This document shows, one piece after another, positions 34,341 through 43,450 of a DNA stretch of 64,000 bases. Origin of the DNA: CBDAQR01 sp965199055 (GTDB lineage: Bacteria; Pseudomonadota; Gammaproteobacteria; Pseudomonadales; Halieaceae). Made by a program: the position numbers and the translations under genes. The stretch covers positions 620,001 through 684,000 of the forward strand of contig CBDAQR010000004.1 of assembly GCA_965199055.1 (NCBI GenBank), in the 5' to 3' direction. Each line of letters opens with the position of its first letter. Within the stretch, counting starts at the first letter, position 1. The notes under the pieces are model-generated. The model worked only from the letters and a program-made list of their open reading frames with translations. It was not told where the DNA came from and searched no databases.

Positions 34341-35981
34341 ATGAAGAAACCAGTGTTTGATGTGTGTGTGATAGGCACAGGTGCCGGAGGCGGAGTGATG
34401 ATTGATCAGCTCACTGCGGCCGGGTTTTCGGTTGTGGCGCTTGAACGGGGTTCCTACCTACCCACTAGTGAATTTGATGACGATGAATTGCGCAACGCGG
34501 TGCGTGATTTGGTGTTCTCGCCCAATCAGGAGGAGACATTTGTTAATCCTGAAACCGGTGAAACCGAGAGTGGCAGTTTCAGCCTGATCTCTCACTGTGT
34601 TGGCGGCACGATCACGCATTGGGACGGCATGTCATGGCGCTTCCGGCCCGATGAGTTCAAGGTCTTGTCGACGGAAGGGGAGGTGGCCGGCGCGTCACTC
34701 GCCGACTGGCCCATTTCCTATGAGGACATGGCGCCATATTACGAGAAGGCCGAGTGGGACTTCGGTATCTCAGGAACGGCAGGCGCCCATCGCACAGAAG
34801 GTAAGCGGGCGCGCGGATACCCGAATCCACCCCATCCCTATCGTACGGCAAGTCAGCGTATCGCGGCGGGCGCTACCGCTATGGGCTATAAACCGTTTCC
34901 GATTCCGCTCGCAATTAACTCGCGCGCGTATGGCGGTCGGCCAGCCTGTATTAGAGGTGGCTCCTGTCGGGCCTATGGCTGTCCCATCCATGCGAAGTCG
35001 ACCACCTATTCGATTTCACTACCGCGAGCGGCAGCGACGGGAAACCTGGATCTGCGCGCTGATGCCATGGTGTACGAGTTGCCGATGAAGGATGGCAGGG
35101 TCACCGGTGCCCGGTATCTGGACGCGCAGGGCAATGCCCATGAAGTGCTCGCGCGACATGTGATTAGCGCGGCGGGAACCATCGGCACGCCTCACTTAAT
35201 GTTGCAGAGTCAGTCCGCGAGTACCGATGGCATTGGCAATGGTTCAGGTCTGGTGGGTAAAAATCTTCAGTTTCATCACTTCCCCAGCGCGGTGGCAGTG
35301 TTTGACGAAGATATGCGTGGCTATACCGGGTTTGAGGGGCACGTTGCTTTTGATGACCTTCACCCCAGCGATTCCAGGCGGGGTTTTATCCGTGGTGGCG
35401 TCGTTATTGAAGCCAATGTTTTTCATCATCAGCCCATCATGCACAGTCTGGCCCTTGCTGATCCTGAAGACAATTGGGGGGCAGGCCTCAAGAACCATAT
35501 GCGAGATTTCTCACGCACCGTGCACTTTGCCGGCGTATGCGAAGAGTTACCCATGGAGTCTAACCGGGTGGCGCTGGATCCCAATGTGGTAGACCGGTTC
35601 GGCCTGCCGGTACCGCAAATCCATAAGAGTAATCATCCCAATGACCTCGCGATGAATGCCTGGTACGAGGACAAGTTGAAGGAGGTGGCAGAGGCTGCGG
35701 GAGCTACCAAGGTGCTGTCCTATTCCGCCCCGGGTCTGGATATCAAGAAGGGGCCTGTCTCCGGTTCGGAGCACAACCACGGCACCTGCCGGATGGGGGA
35801 CGATCCAAGCAAATCAGTTCTCAACAAGTGGTGTCGCAGTCACGAAGTGCCCAACTTCTGGGTGGCTGATGGCAGCGTGATGCCGACTAATGGTGGTTAC
35901 AACCCAACGCTAACCATTCTAGCCAACGCCTATCGTGTGGCAGATCACTTCATCAACGAGGCTAAGAGGCAATCACTATGA
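34341..35981 (+). CDS. GMC oxidoreductase, gluconate/sorbitol-dehydrogenase-like large subunit
   Basis: 546 residues. FAD motif GTGAGGG near residue 12, VALERGSYL ending the second strand, SHCVGGTITHWDGMSWRF, HVISAAGTIGTPHLML, and a C-terminal GSEHNHGTCRMG plus GGYNPTLTILANAYRVADH carrying the catalytic His/Asn region. It belongs to the branch that pairs with a Gdh3 subunit, which overlaps by 4 bases (ATGA). It has no export signal of its own; the partner's Tat signal may carry it out (family knowledge). The usual cytochrome c subunit is not nearby. AAGGGG precedes the ATG. Confidence 0.92.
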   Translation: MKKPVFDVCVIGTGAGGGVMIDQLTAAGFSVVALERGSYLPTSEFDDDELRNAVRDLVFSPNQEETFVNPETGETESGSFSLISHCVGGTITHWDGMSWRFRPDEFKVLSTEGEVAGASLADWPISYEDMAPYYEKAEWDFGISGTAGAHRTEGKRARGYPNPPHPYRTASQRIAAGATAMGYKPFPIPLAINSRAYGGRPACIRGGSCRAYGCPIHAKSTTYSISLPRAAATGNLDLRADAMVYELPMKDGRVTGARYLDAQGNAHEVLARHVISAAGTIGTPHLMLQSQSASTDGIGNGSGLVGKNLQFHHFPSAVAVFDEDMRGYTGFEGHVAFDDLHPSDSRRGFIRGGVVIEANVFHHQPIMHSLALADPEDNWGAGLKNHMRDFSRTVHFAGVCEELPMESNRVALDPNVVDRFGLPVPQIHKSNHPNDLAMNAWYEDKLKEVAEAAGATKVLSYSAPGLDIKKGPVSGSEHNHGTCRMGDDPSKSVLNKWCRSHEVPNFWVADGSVMPTNGGYNPTLTILANAYRVADHFINEAKRQSL

Positions 35982-36610
35982 ATAAACTGAAAGACAAAAA
36001 GCTCAGTCGCCGCAGTCTGTTGTTGGGTAGCACTGTGGCCTATGGCAGTAGTGTTTTCCTGGGGCTGAACTTACAACGCCCATTGGCTCTCGCCGCGATG
36101 TCGGACCCAACTCCTCAGGTACTCAATGCAGCACAATGGCAAACGGTGGATGCTATTTGCGCACGCGTGATTCCCACTGACGAGGAACCCGGTGCGAGAG
36201 AGGCGCAGTGCGTTAACTTTATTGATAAGGCGCTGGCCAATGAAGATGCGGCATCGGCGGACGATGTGCTGACAGGGCTCTCTTTGCTGGATCGCCTCTG
36301 CGAATCCAGTCACGGCGTACCCTTCGTTCGCCTTGATACGGCCCGGCAGGACAAGGTGCTGCACGCGTTGCAAAATGATGCCGTGCAGCCCTGGTCGACC
36401 GATTCTCCGACCGCTGCCGATTTCTTTGAGCTGCTAAGAACGCTCACCATTATGGGCTTCATGGCAGACCCGAAGTACGGCGGTAATGCCGATATGATGG
36501 GATGGAAGGTGGCTCGATACCCTGGTCCGCGGCATCATCAGGGCGGATACACGCCGGCGCAAATGGTAGGAGAGGAAGTGATCGTGACTTTATGGGGGGA
36601 AGAAATGTGA
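35978..36610 (+). CDS. Gluconate 2-dehydrogenase subunit 3-like protein with Tat signal
   Basis: 210 residues. Twin-arginine signal LSRRSLLLGSTVAYGSSVFLG. The mature part has the Gdh3 core: LNAAQWQTVDAICARVIPTDEEPGAREAQCVNFIDKAL and FFELLRTLTIMGFMADPKYGGNADMMGWKVARYPGP. It forms a complex with the GMC flavoprotein and helps its export in known systems. Its start overlaps the GMC stop, and its stop overlaps the cupin start, so all three are co-translated. Confidence 0.92.
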   Translation: MNKLKDKKLSRRSLLLGSTVAYGSSVFLGLNLQRPLALAAMSDPTPQVLNAAQWQTVDAICARVIPTDEEPGAREAQCVNFIDKALANEDAASADDVLTGLSLLDRLCESSHGVPFVRLDTARQDKVLHALQNDAVQPWSTDSPTAADFFELLRTLTIMGFMADPKYGGNADMMGWKVARYPGPRHHQGGYTPAQMVGEEVIVTLWGEEM

Positions 36611-37062
36611 ATGACCTAAACGTTAACGCAGCACGTAGCGACTTTCGATTTGATGACAGCGCGATTGCCTGGCAGCAACTGGAGGGTGTAGATCACCTGA
36701 GCTTCTGCATCCTGGATGTGAATAGAGAGCTGCAGACGGTCGACGTCATTTTCAAGTTTGCGGCTGGCGAGCAAATCCTGTTGCACCGCCACGTCGCGCT
36801 CAACCATATGCTCGTTTTGCAGGGTGAGCACATTCTTTATGAGCCCGACGGGCAGATCAAGGAGGTACGGCCTGCGGGGCGATATACCGTCAGTGCACCC
36901 TCTGATGAACCTCACCGCGAGGGTGGGGGCGACGAAGATGTCATCATCCTATTCAGCATCCGAGGAACGGAGGGCGTGATGTACGAAATGCTCGATGATG
37001 ACCAGAACATCATCGGCACCTTGGGCATGGATGACTTCGAAGGGCTGTTTCTTCAGTCCTAG
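36607..37062 (+). CDS. Cupin-domain protein
   Basis: 151 residues from GTG 36607, which has GGGGGAAGAA upstream and overlaps the Gdh3 stop. The cupin core has metal-type histidines in LLHRHVALNHMLVLQGEHILYEPDG. The second motif region, GRYTVSAPSDEPHREGG, follows. The fold suits a metal-binding enzyme or a sensor. It is the third gene of the GMC operon; it might act on the oxidised product, but no reaction can be assigned. Confidence 0.82.
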   Translation: MNDLNVNAARSDFRFDDSAIAWQQLEGVDHLSFCILDVNRELQTVDVIFKFAAGEQILLHRHVALNHMLVLQGEHILYEPDGQIKEVRPAGRYTVSAPSDEPHREGGGDEDVIILFSIRGTEGVMYEMLDDDQNIIGTLGMDDFEGLFLQS

Positions 37063-37243
37063 GCTCTACTCGGTGGATAGCGGGCCTGGTGTTCACTGCG
37101 CCCGCGTACTTTTTGTCACAGAGGCATCGAGCATATCGGATGGCGTATTGCGTCATACTGTTGGCGCCATCGGCCAACGTAGTTGCGCCCCATAACGGGT
37201 CTAATCACCTCTCAATCCACAGGAATAGCTCAGAGGTGATGCA

Positions 37244-37651
37244 ATGGCGTTTTTCCGATCGTTGTTCGGCTTATCAGTGGTTGCAGCCACTGCAGGTTGC
37301 GCGTCTCACCCGGATTCTATCAAGCCAGCCTATGTCTCACCGGCCCAATATGAAGGCTACAATTGTGAGCAGATTCAGGCCGATATGAAGGTGATCACCC
37401 GTCGGTCGGCCGATCTCTATGAGGAGCTGCGCCTGCTTCGCAATGGAGATAACTGGCAGACGGCAGCCGGGGCGCTCGTGTTCTGGCCGGCCCTGTTGTT
37501 TTTGGAGTTTGGCGATGGACCCGAGGCCAACGAGTTCGCATCTCTAATGGGTCAATTCGACGCACTTGAAACGGTCTATGGTCGAAAGGGCTGTGAGTTC
37601 AGCTATCTGTCGCCAGAGCAATTGATCGAGGTTTCCAGCGGCTCCGATTAG
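37244..37651 (+). CDS. Small exported protein, possible lipoprotein
   Basis: 135 residues. The N-terminus is hydrophobic and ends ATAGC-ASHP, a weak lipobox. The next block, PAQYEGYNCEQIQADMKVITRRSADLY, resembles a small family of cell-envelope lipoproteins with a Y-x-x-Y-x-C-x-Q-I motif. A short hydrophobic stretch (ALVFWPALLFLEF) lies in the middle. GAGGTG precedes the ATG. It stands alone between the cupin gene and the convergent P450. Function unknown. Confidence 0.7.
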   Translation: MAFFRSLFGLSVVAATAGCASHPDSIKPAYVSPAQYEGYNCEQIQADMKVITRRSADLYEELRLLRNGDNWQTAAGALVFWPALLFLEFGDGPEANEFASLMGQFDALETVYGRKGCEFSYLSPEQLIEVSSGSD

Positions 37652-37708
37652 TACATGTAGTGAGTCACGTTCCAAGCGTATTGGCTTTTGGCGCAAGTTC
37701 TCCCAACT

Positions 37709-38950
37709 CTAAGCGTTGGTCTTCACCATCAGCTTTTTGAAGACGATGGCATTGTGATCGCACTCGTCTTTTTCGGGCTCTTCCGCTAGTTCCGCGTTTG
37801 GGAAGCGCTCGAACAGTTCGCACATGGTGAGATACAGCTGGCGCTTGGCCAGTGCGGCGCCGATACAGTAGCGGGGCCCGTAGCCAAACATCACGTCGGG
37901 GTCGAACACACGTTTGACGTCAAACGCTTCCGGATTGTCGTAGTAATCCGGGTCGTGGTTTTTCAGGTGCGGCATCATTAGCACCATTTGTCCCTTGGTA
38001 ACCTTCTCGCCCAGTAACTCCATGTCTTCCGGCGCATAACGGGCAAAGCCCATCTTGGACTGAGTCGACCAGCGGTTGATTTCGCTAAAGGCGTTGGAGA
38101 AGGCATCGGCACTTTCCAGTGCGGGTGCAATCTGGTCCGGGTGCTTCAGGAACGCATACACGCTCCACTGCTGGGCGACCAGGGTGGTATCAGCACCCGC
38201 GCCGATCAGCGCGAGGATCAGAGTAACGATATCCCACTCTTCAAAGTTCTCGTTCTCGGCCTCGATCTTCAGCAGGGTAGAGAGGAAGTCGTCCTGGGCG
38301 GGTTGCTCGCGGCGCTCAGCGATGATCTCGAGGATGATGTCGATCGCCTTGTTGCAATCCTGACGCGCGGCCTCGCGGCGTTCGTCGGAAATAGTCGGGT
38401 TCCAGGTTTCCGTGAAGCTCAGGATCACCTTGCGAATGTCAGGCCAGTACTTTTCCGGTACCCCGACCATGCGCGTAATCGAAATGAAGGGGATGTGTTG
38501 GGCGATCATCTCCTTGTAATCAAAGACTTCTGGGTTGCCGAGTTCGTCGAACAGTTTCTTCACATCGGGTTCGATGGCGGCCTGAATTTTGTCGACGACG
38601 TTGCGGCTGAAGGCAGGGGAGACCACCTTTCGTACCAGGCGGTGATGGCTGTGGTCCGCCAGCAGGCTGTGACCGATCATAGCGCGCTCGAAGTTGCTCC
38701 AGTGGTCCGCAGGCGGACGCGGCGGCGCAAATTCCCAGTCGTAGAAATCAGAGGAGAGCGGCTCGTTCTTCCAGCAATCCATGATGTCGTCCATCTGGGT
38801 CATGATCCACGCCTGCCAGGGGGCATACCACACCAGGCGGCCGCGCTGACGCAGCGCCAAACACTGGGGGATGGGGTCGTTCATGTACTCCGGTGAGTTC
38901 GGATTGTAGATCTCTTCTACCGGTGGCAGTTGTTCCTGGGCCTGTCCCAT
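37709..38950 (-). CDS. Cytochrome P450
   Basis: 413 residues from ATG 38950 (GGAG upstream). I-helix GAGADTT (250-256), K-helix EINR (290-293), heme loop FGYGPRYCIG (355-364) with Cys362. The soluble bacterial class needs a ferredoxin, and none is adjacent. It is divergent from TetR and the Rieske oxygenase across a 24-base palindrome, so the three genes are likely one regulatory unit. The substrate is unknown; the Rieske partner hints at a steroid or terpenoid. Confidence 0.95.
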   Translation of the reverse strand: MGQAQEQLPPVEEIYNPNSPEYMNDPIPQCLALRQRGRLVWYAPWQAWIMTQMDDIMDCWKNEPLSSDFYDWEFAPPRPPADHWSNFERAMIGHSLLADHSHHRLVRKVVSPAFSRNVVDKIQAAIEPDVKKLFDELGNPEVFDYKEMIAQHIPFISITRMVGVPEKYWPDIRKVILSFTETWNPTISDERREAARQDCNKAIDIILEIIAERREQPAQDDFLSTLLKIEAENENFEEWDIVTLILALIGAGADTTLVAQQWSVYAFLKHPDQIAPALESADAFSNAFSEINRWSTQSKMGFARYAPEDMELLGEKVTKGQMVLMMPHLKNHDPDYYDNPEAFDVKRVFDPDVMFGYGPRYCIGAALAKRQLYLTMCELFERFPNAELAEEPEKDECDHNAIVFKKLMVKTNA

Positions 38951-39010
38951 TGTGGCTGTCTCCTGCGGCTGAGGTGCACAGTATCGCACCTGCATGTGTT
39001 TGACTTGCAA

Positions 39011-39034
39011 AAAAGTATACCGCGGTGTACTTTT
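39011..39034. promoter_or_regulatory. 24-base near-perfect palindrome, probable TetR operator
   Basis: Half AAAAGTATACCG (39011-39022) and half CGGTGTACTTTT (39023-39034) are inverted copies with one mismatched pair. It sits between P450 (start 38950) and TetR (start 39059), covering where both promoters must be. Length and symmetry suit a TetR dimer pair. Confidence 0.75.
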
Positions 39035-39058
39035 AGCATCAAGTTACCTTTTGAGAAT

Positions 39059-39670
39059 ATGATGGCAGTCGTCGAACTCGGGCGCCGGGAGCGCAAGAAG
39101 CAGGCCGTAAGGGACAGTATCCGGGAAGAAACCCTGGGGCTGATCATCACCCACGGTATCGACGGCACCACGATCGACGCGATCTGCGACTGCGCCGATA
39201 TAGCCAAGAAGACCTTCTACAACTACTACGCATCCAAGCACGATCTGCTGATCGATATCTGTCAGAGCGTGTTAATGGATCGAATGGCTAACACTATTGA
39301 CGAGGCGATGGGCGATGATCGCCCCCTCGCAGAGCAAATCGATCATATATTCGGTGTGATCGCCGAGCGCAACCGCGCGGCGGGCGATCTCGAGCGTGGT
39401 CTGATCGAGTTTCTGGTCAGTAATCTGGCTGTAAACCCCGCAGAAGGTGCCGGCCAGCTTACGCAAATGAACGACTACTACACGCGGCTATACCGGCAGC
39501 ATGCCGATGAGCTACGCGAAGGACTGACGCCGGAGTTTTGCGCGGAGCTCACTGTGGGCATGAGCAACTCGGTGTCGCTTAACTGGTTACACAATGATGA
39601 CTACGACGCCGGTGCCCGCTACCGGCAATTATCCGACTTTCTTAAATCAAGCATGCTGAAAACACCGTAA
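39059..39670 (+). CDS. TetR-family regulator
   Basis: 203 residues from ATG 39059. HTH: KQAVRDSIREETLGLIITHGIDGTTIDAICDCADIAKKTFYNYYASKHDLLIDI, the TetR signature. The C-terminal part resembles the TetR_C domain of regulators of hydrophobic-compound catabolism only loosely. A longer upstream frame (to 38930) crosses the palindrome and the P450 start and is not coding. The Rieske gene follows 14 bases after the stop. It probably represses both directions through 39011-39034. Confidence 0.92.
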   Translation: MMAVVELGRRERKKQAVRDSIREETLGLIITHGIDGTTIDAICDCADIAKKTFYNYYASKHDLLIDICQSVLMDRMANTIDEAMGDDRPLAEQIDHIFGVIAERNRAAGDLERGLIEFLVSNLAVNPAEGAGQLTQMNDYYTRLYRQHADELREGLTPEFCAELTVGMSNSVSLNWLHNDDYDAGARYRQLSDFLKSSMLKTP

Positions 39671-39684
39671 CAGGAGATAACATC

Positions 39685-40704
39685 ATGGCACGTTACGACA
39701 AACCGATTCCCTATGGCTGGTACGCCGTTGAAACCTCTGAGAACCTGAAGCCCGGGGATGTAAAACCACTGCATTATTTTGGCCGCGAACTGGTGCTGTT
39801 CAGAACCGAGTCGGGTGAGCCGGCGGTGCTCAATGCCTATTGCCCGCACCTGGGTGCGCACCTGGGTCATGGTGGCCATGTTGAGGGAGAAAGCATCTCC
39901 TGCCCGTTTCATGCCTGGAAATTTAACGGCGACGGATTCTGCACCGATATTCCCTATGCCAAACGTATACCGCCGAAGGTAGACGGTCAGCGCGCCATCG
40001 ATGCCTACCCGGTGATTGAGAAGAACCAGATGATCTGGGCCTGGTATCACCCGGCAGGCGCAGAGCCCCTGTTTGAAGTGGAAGAATTTGCCGAGCTCAA
40101 TTCTGACGAGTGGACCAACATCGAAACCCACGAATGGACGATCAATACGATTATCCAGGAGATGGGCGAAAACGCCGCCGACATCGCACACTTCGTCACG
40201 GTGCACAGCGCGATTGCCATGCCTGAAGGTGTCGTCACCATGGAAGGCCACAAGCGCCTGACGATGATGGATAGTCGCACCACACATATTGACGAGCAGG
40301 GCGTGGTACATCGTGACGATACCGAGGGCGAAGATGCCAAGCTGGAGTCATGGAACATCGGCCCCGGTATTACCTATCAGCGCTTCTCGCGTATGTTCGA
40401 TATTGTGATGATGGGTACAGTAACGCCGATCGACGATCAAACCACGCAGTTGCGTTTCAACTTCAGCCTGCCCAAAGAACAAACCGATACTCATAAGCTC
40501 TACACCGAGGGCTTTAAAAACGAGATCAAGTTCCAGGTTGAACAGGATGTGCCCATCTGGGAGAACAAGGTTTACCTCGACAACCCGATTCTGTGCGATG
40601 GTGATGGGCCTATCGCCAAGTACCGCAAGTGGTTTCAGCAGTTTTATGTGGAAGAGGGCGAGTCCACTTCGCCGCAGCGCTCCGGAGATATCCGCGCAGC
40701 CTGA
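39685..40704 (+). CDS. Rieske non-heme iron oxygenase, KshA-like
   Basis: 339 residues. Rieske [2Fe-2S] ligands are C53-P-H55 and C73-P-F-H76 (YCPHLGAHLGHGG, CPFHAWKFNGDG). The mononuclear iron site is D166-x2-H169-x4-H174 (ENAADIAHFVTVH). The layout PYAKRIPPKV after the Rieske domain matches 3-ketosteroid 9alpha-hydroxylase oxygenase (KshA) and the related cholesterol-desaturase-like group. It is a single-component oxygenase needing a separate reductase, not seen here. It is co-transcribed with TetR. A steroid-like substrate is likely but not proven. Confidence 0.9.
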   Translation: MARYDKPIPYGWYAVETSENLKPGDVKPLHYFGRELVLFRTESGEPAVLNAYCPHLGAHLGHGGHVEGESISCPFHAWKFNGDGFCTDIPYAKRIPPKVDGQRAIDAYPVIEKNQMIWAWYHPAGAEPLFEVEEFAELNSDEWTNIETHEWTINTIIQEMGENAADIAHFVTVHSAIAMPEGVVTMEGHKRLTMMDSRTTHIDEQGVVHRDDTEGEDAKLESWNIGPGITYQRFSRMFDIVMMGTVTPIDDQTTQLRFNFSLPKEQTDTHKLYTEGFKNEIKFQVEQDVPIWENKVYLDNPILCDGDGPIAKYRKWFQQFYVEEGESTSPQRSGDIRAA

Positions 40705-40764
40705 TACGCATTTAAGAGCACTCTATTGCCCGGCCGACGGTAAGCGTTTATCGTCGGTCGGATT

Positions 40765-42147
40765 ATGACCGAGTCGGCCGAAACATCCACAACCATTCCT
40801 CCGCGTTTTGACCCGCTAACGGGTAAGCCCGTTAGCGTGTTCTTCTATTACGCCATTCCTTCTGTGCTGGGACTCCTGGCGGCCACCTCTGCGGGGGTGA
40901 TCGACGGCATCTTTATCGGTAATTATGTGGGTGCCACCGCGCTCGCCGCGGTGAATATCTCGCTGCCCGCGTTCTACGCGCTGGAAGCCTTCGCCTTTCT
41001 CCTGGCCGTTGGCGGCTCGGTCATGTGTGGCAAATACATCGGTGAGAAGAATGCCCAGGGCGCCTCATCGATCTTTTCCAAAACGGTGTTTGCTTCCACC
41101 GGGTTGTCGGTTTCTATAGTGCTTCTCTGTCAGTTGTTTCTTGATCAGTTGGTATCGGCACTCGGCGCCAATGAAGAGCTGAGCGCTATGGTCGCGACCT
41201 ACCTCACCATCATTATGTGGGCGATGCCGTTGCTCATTCTGGGCATTACGCTGGACTATTTCGTGCGGGTGGATGGTCGGCCTATTCTCGCTTCCGGCGC
41301 GATGTTGGCTTACGCCGTTATCAACATCTGCCTCAACTATATCTTCGTGGTGCGCATGGGTTGGGGGCTGGCGGGAGCGGCCTGGGCAACGGCGCTGGCC
41401 GACGCCTGTTTCACCGCAATACTCCTGACGCACTTTTTCAGTAAGCGCTGTAGTTTGCATTTAATGCGCGTACCGGCGCGCTTCAAAGACGGCTGGGACG
41501 AAGTGGTGCGTGCTGCCTACAACGGCTTTTCAGAATTTGCCAATGAGACCTCGGTCGCCGTGATCACCCTGTTGTTTAACTGGGTACTGATTACCCGAAT
41601 GGGTGTAGACGGTGTCGCCGCGTTTACGATTATTGGTTACCTGCTGATGGTGGGGATTAACACGGCCTACGGGATTAGCGAGGCGCTACAGCCCACCGTG
41701 AGCAAGAACCTGGGTGCGCGCCAGCCGGAGCGTATTTTGCAGTTCTTCAAGGTGGCGATGGTTTCGGTGTTATTGGTTGGCCTGTTCTTTAGTGCGCTAT
41801 TGGTACTGGTGCCGGGGATGATGATCGACGTGTTCCTGAGTGAAGGAGATGTCGATACCCGGGTGATTGCGCTGGGGGCTATCGCGCTATTTTGGCCGGC
41901 GTTTATTTTCAATGGCATGAACATCACCCTGGCCGGCTACCTCACGAGCTTACATCGCCCACTGCCATCGTCCGTGATTGCGGTGTGTCGTAGCCTGCTG
42001 CTGCCAGGGCTTGGTCTGCTGCTGTTGCCACGCTGGCTGGGTGATGACGGTGTTTTTCTGGCGGTCCCGATAGCCGAGGCGATCACCTTTGTGATCGGCC
42101 TCGGGTTGGTCGCGTGGTTGCGACCCTCGCAGTTGCATGACAGTTAA
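40765..42147 (+). CDS. MATE-family efflux transporter
   Basis: 460 residues, about twelve membrane helices in two similar halves: YYAIPSVLGLLAATSAGVIDGIFIGNYVG (with the MATE first-helix pattern) and FANETSVAVITLLFNWVLITRMG in the second half. It exports cationic drugs or metabolites with Na+ or H+ antiport (family role). It follows the Rieske gene by 60 bases and may serve to remove intermediates, though independent transcription is possible. Confidence 0.92.
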   Translation: MTESAETSTTIPPRFDPLTGKPVSVFFYYAIPSVLGLLAATSAGVIDGIFIGNYVGATALAAVNISLPAFYALEAFAFLLAVGGSVMCGKYIGEKNAQGASSIFSKTVFASTGLSVSIVLLCQLFLDQLVSALGANEELSAMVATYLTIIMWAMPLLILGITLDYFVRVDGRPILASGAMLAYAVINICLNYIFVVRMGWGLAGAAWATALADACFTAILLTHFFSKRCSLHLMRVPARFKDGWDEVVRAAYNGFSEFANETSVAVITLLFNWVLITRMGVDGVAAFTIIGYLLMVGINTAYGISEALQPTVSKNLGARQPERILQFFKVAMVSVLLVGLFFSALLVLVPGMMIDVFLSEGDVDTRVIALGAIALFWPAFIFNGMNITLAGYLTSLHRPLPSSVIAVCRSLLLPGLGLLLLPRWLGDDGVFLAVPIAEAITFVIGLGLVAWLRPSQLHDS

Positions 42148-42209
42148 GCTGCGCGCGTGTCGCCCGGAGTGGGGTAAGCTGTGCGGAGCAAAGCAGGGAG
42201 ATTAAGCGG

Positions 42210-43058
42210 ATGATGTTCATAGGTGGCCGCCGGTGTATAGCAGTCGGGCTGCTTTTTTTGGTGGCATGTGGGCCCCTGGAAGTCAGCGTGACCGAGCATC
42301 CCGCGGCTGTCGAATCGGCGGCAAAGAAGATCGTTTTCTTCGCCGGTCCGGACAGTCACGGCCCGAAGGCCCATGAGCATCAGGCAGGCAGCGAGCTGCT
42401 GGCGGCAGCGCTGCGAGCTCGCAATCCAGCAGTGGCGACGGCAAACATCTATGGCGGCTGGCCAGACACAGGCGCCGTGTTTGAGGGCATGGACGCGCTT
42501 GTCATTTATTGCGATGGCGGTAAAGGGCATCTGATCAATCATCACCTCCCGACCTTTACCGATTGGGTGGAGCAGGGCATTGGCGTGGTAGCGCTGCATT
42601 ACGCCGTCGAAGTTCCCAAAGGCAGCGCCTCGGCCGATGCGATGTTGGCCGCCACGGGCGGGTACTTCGAAACGGATTGGTCGGTGAACCCTCACTGGAC
42701 AGCAGATTTCACGGCATTACCCGAGCATCCCATTACCCAGGGCATAGCGCCATTCAGTATGCTCGACGAGTGGTATTTCAATATGCGCTTTGTGCCGGGA
42801 ATGGAAGGCGTAACGCCCGTCTTGTCCGCGGTACCACCGGCGGAGACGATGGAACGCAGGGATGGTCCTCACAGTGGCAATCCCGCGGTAAGAGGAATGG
42901 TGGCGGCGGGACAAGCGCAGGTGGTTGCCTGGGCCTATGAAAGGCCCAACGGTGGCCGGGGATTCGGCTACACTGGTGGACACTTTCACGCCAACTGGCA
43001 GGATGACAATGCCAGGGAACTTGTTTTGAATGCTATTGAATGGGTAGCGGGAGATTAA
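42210..43058 (+). CDS. ThuA-like domain lipoprotein
   Basis: 282 residues. Lipoprotein signal with lipobox LVAC (GLLFLVACG). ThuA/trehalose-utilisation domain (glutamine-amidotransferase-like fold): KKIVFFAGPDSHGPKAHEHQAGSELLAAAL, DALVIYCDGGKGHL, GVVALHYAVE, and GRGFGYTGGHFHANWQDD near the end. The family function is unsettled; members often occur with sugar or secondary-metabolite oxidoreductases. It heads a run with a membrane protein and methyltransferase downstream. Confidence 0.87.
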   Translation: MMFIGGRRCIAVGLLFLVACGPLEVSVTEHPAAVESAAKKIVFFAGPDSHGPKAHEHQAGSELLAAALRARNPAVATANIYGGWPDTGAVFEGMDALVIYCDGGKGHLINHHLPTFTDWVEQGIGVVALHYAVEVPKGSASADAMLAATGGYFETDWSVNPHWTADFTALPEHPITQGIAPFSMLDEWYFNMRFVPGMEGVTPVLSAVPPAETMERRDGPHSGNPAVRGMVAAGQAQVVAWAYERPNGGRGFGYTGGHFHANWQDDNARELVLNAIEWVAGD

Positions 43059-43060
43059 GC

Positions 43061-43447
43061 ATGGATTCTCGATTGTATTTTGTACTCGGTGACTTGTTCA
43101 GCAATGTGCTGGTCGGCGCTGTTGTCGGCTGGTTGTGCGCCCTGATCGTGGGCGTAGGCTGGAGCATGTTTCCGACCATGATTCTTACCATGGTCATCGG
43201 CATGGTGGTCGGCACCGCGCTGTGGATTCCGCTGGGTATGATGTTTGGTGCCATGGAAGTGATGCTGCCGACGATGTTTGGCGGCATGGTGAGTGGCATG
43301 GTCATCGGCATGTGGGCTGCTATGGAGCCGCTCGGCGGTATGGAATCGTTTGTGATGGGAGGCGTTTGTGGCCTGGCATCGATTGTCGTGATCTGGATTC
43401 TCAATAATTCGGTGCGCGGTGTGCATAACTTCGAAATGGGAGAGTAG
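43061..43447 (+). CDS. Methionine/glycine-rich membrane protein of unknown function
   Basis: 128 residues. At least three to four hydrophobic helices (VLVGAVVGWLCALIVGVGW, FPTMILTMVIGMVVGTALW, GGMVSGMVIGMWAAM, ASIVVIWILNN). Unusually rich in Met and Gly, suggesting tight helix packing. ATG 43061 has GGGAGA and lies 2 bases after the ThuA stop; an upstream in-frame ATG at 43040 would overlap ThuA. Operon with ThuA and the methyltransferase. Confidence 0.75.
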   Translation: MDSRLYFVLGDLFSNVLVGAVVGWLCALIVGVGWSMFPTMILTMVIGMVVGTALWIPLGMMFGAMEVMLPTMFGGMVSGMVIGMWAAMEPLGGMESFVMGGVCGLASIVVIWILNNSVRGVHNFEMGE

Positions 43448-43450
43448 GGC

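Noticed and set aside
38930..39058. Extended N-terminus for the TetR gene
   Set aside because: It would cross the P450 start and the 24-base palindrome; the TetR fold begins at 39059.
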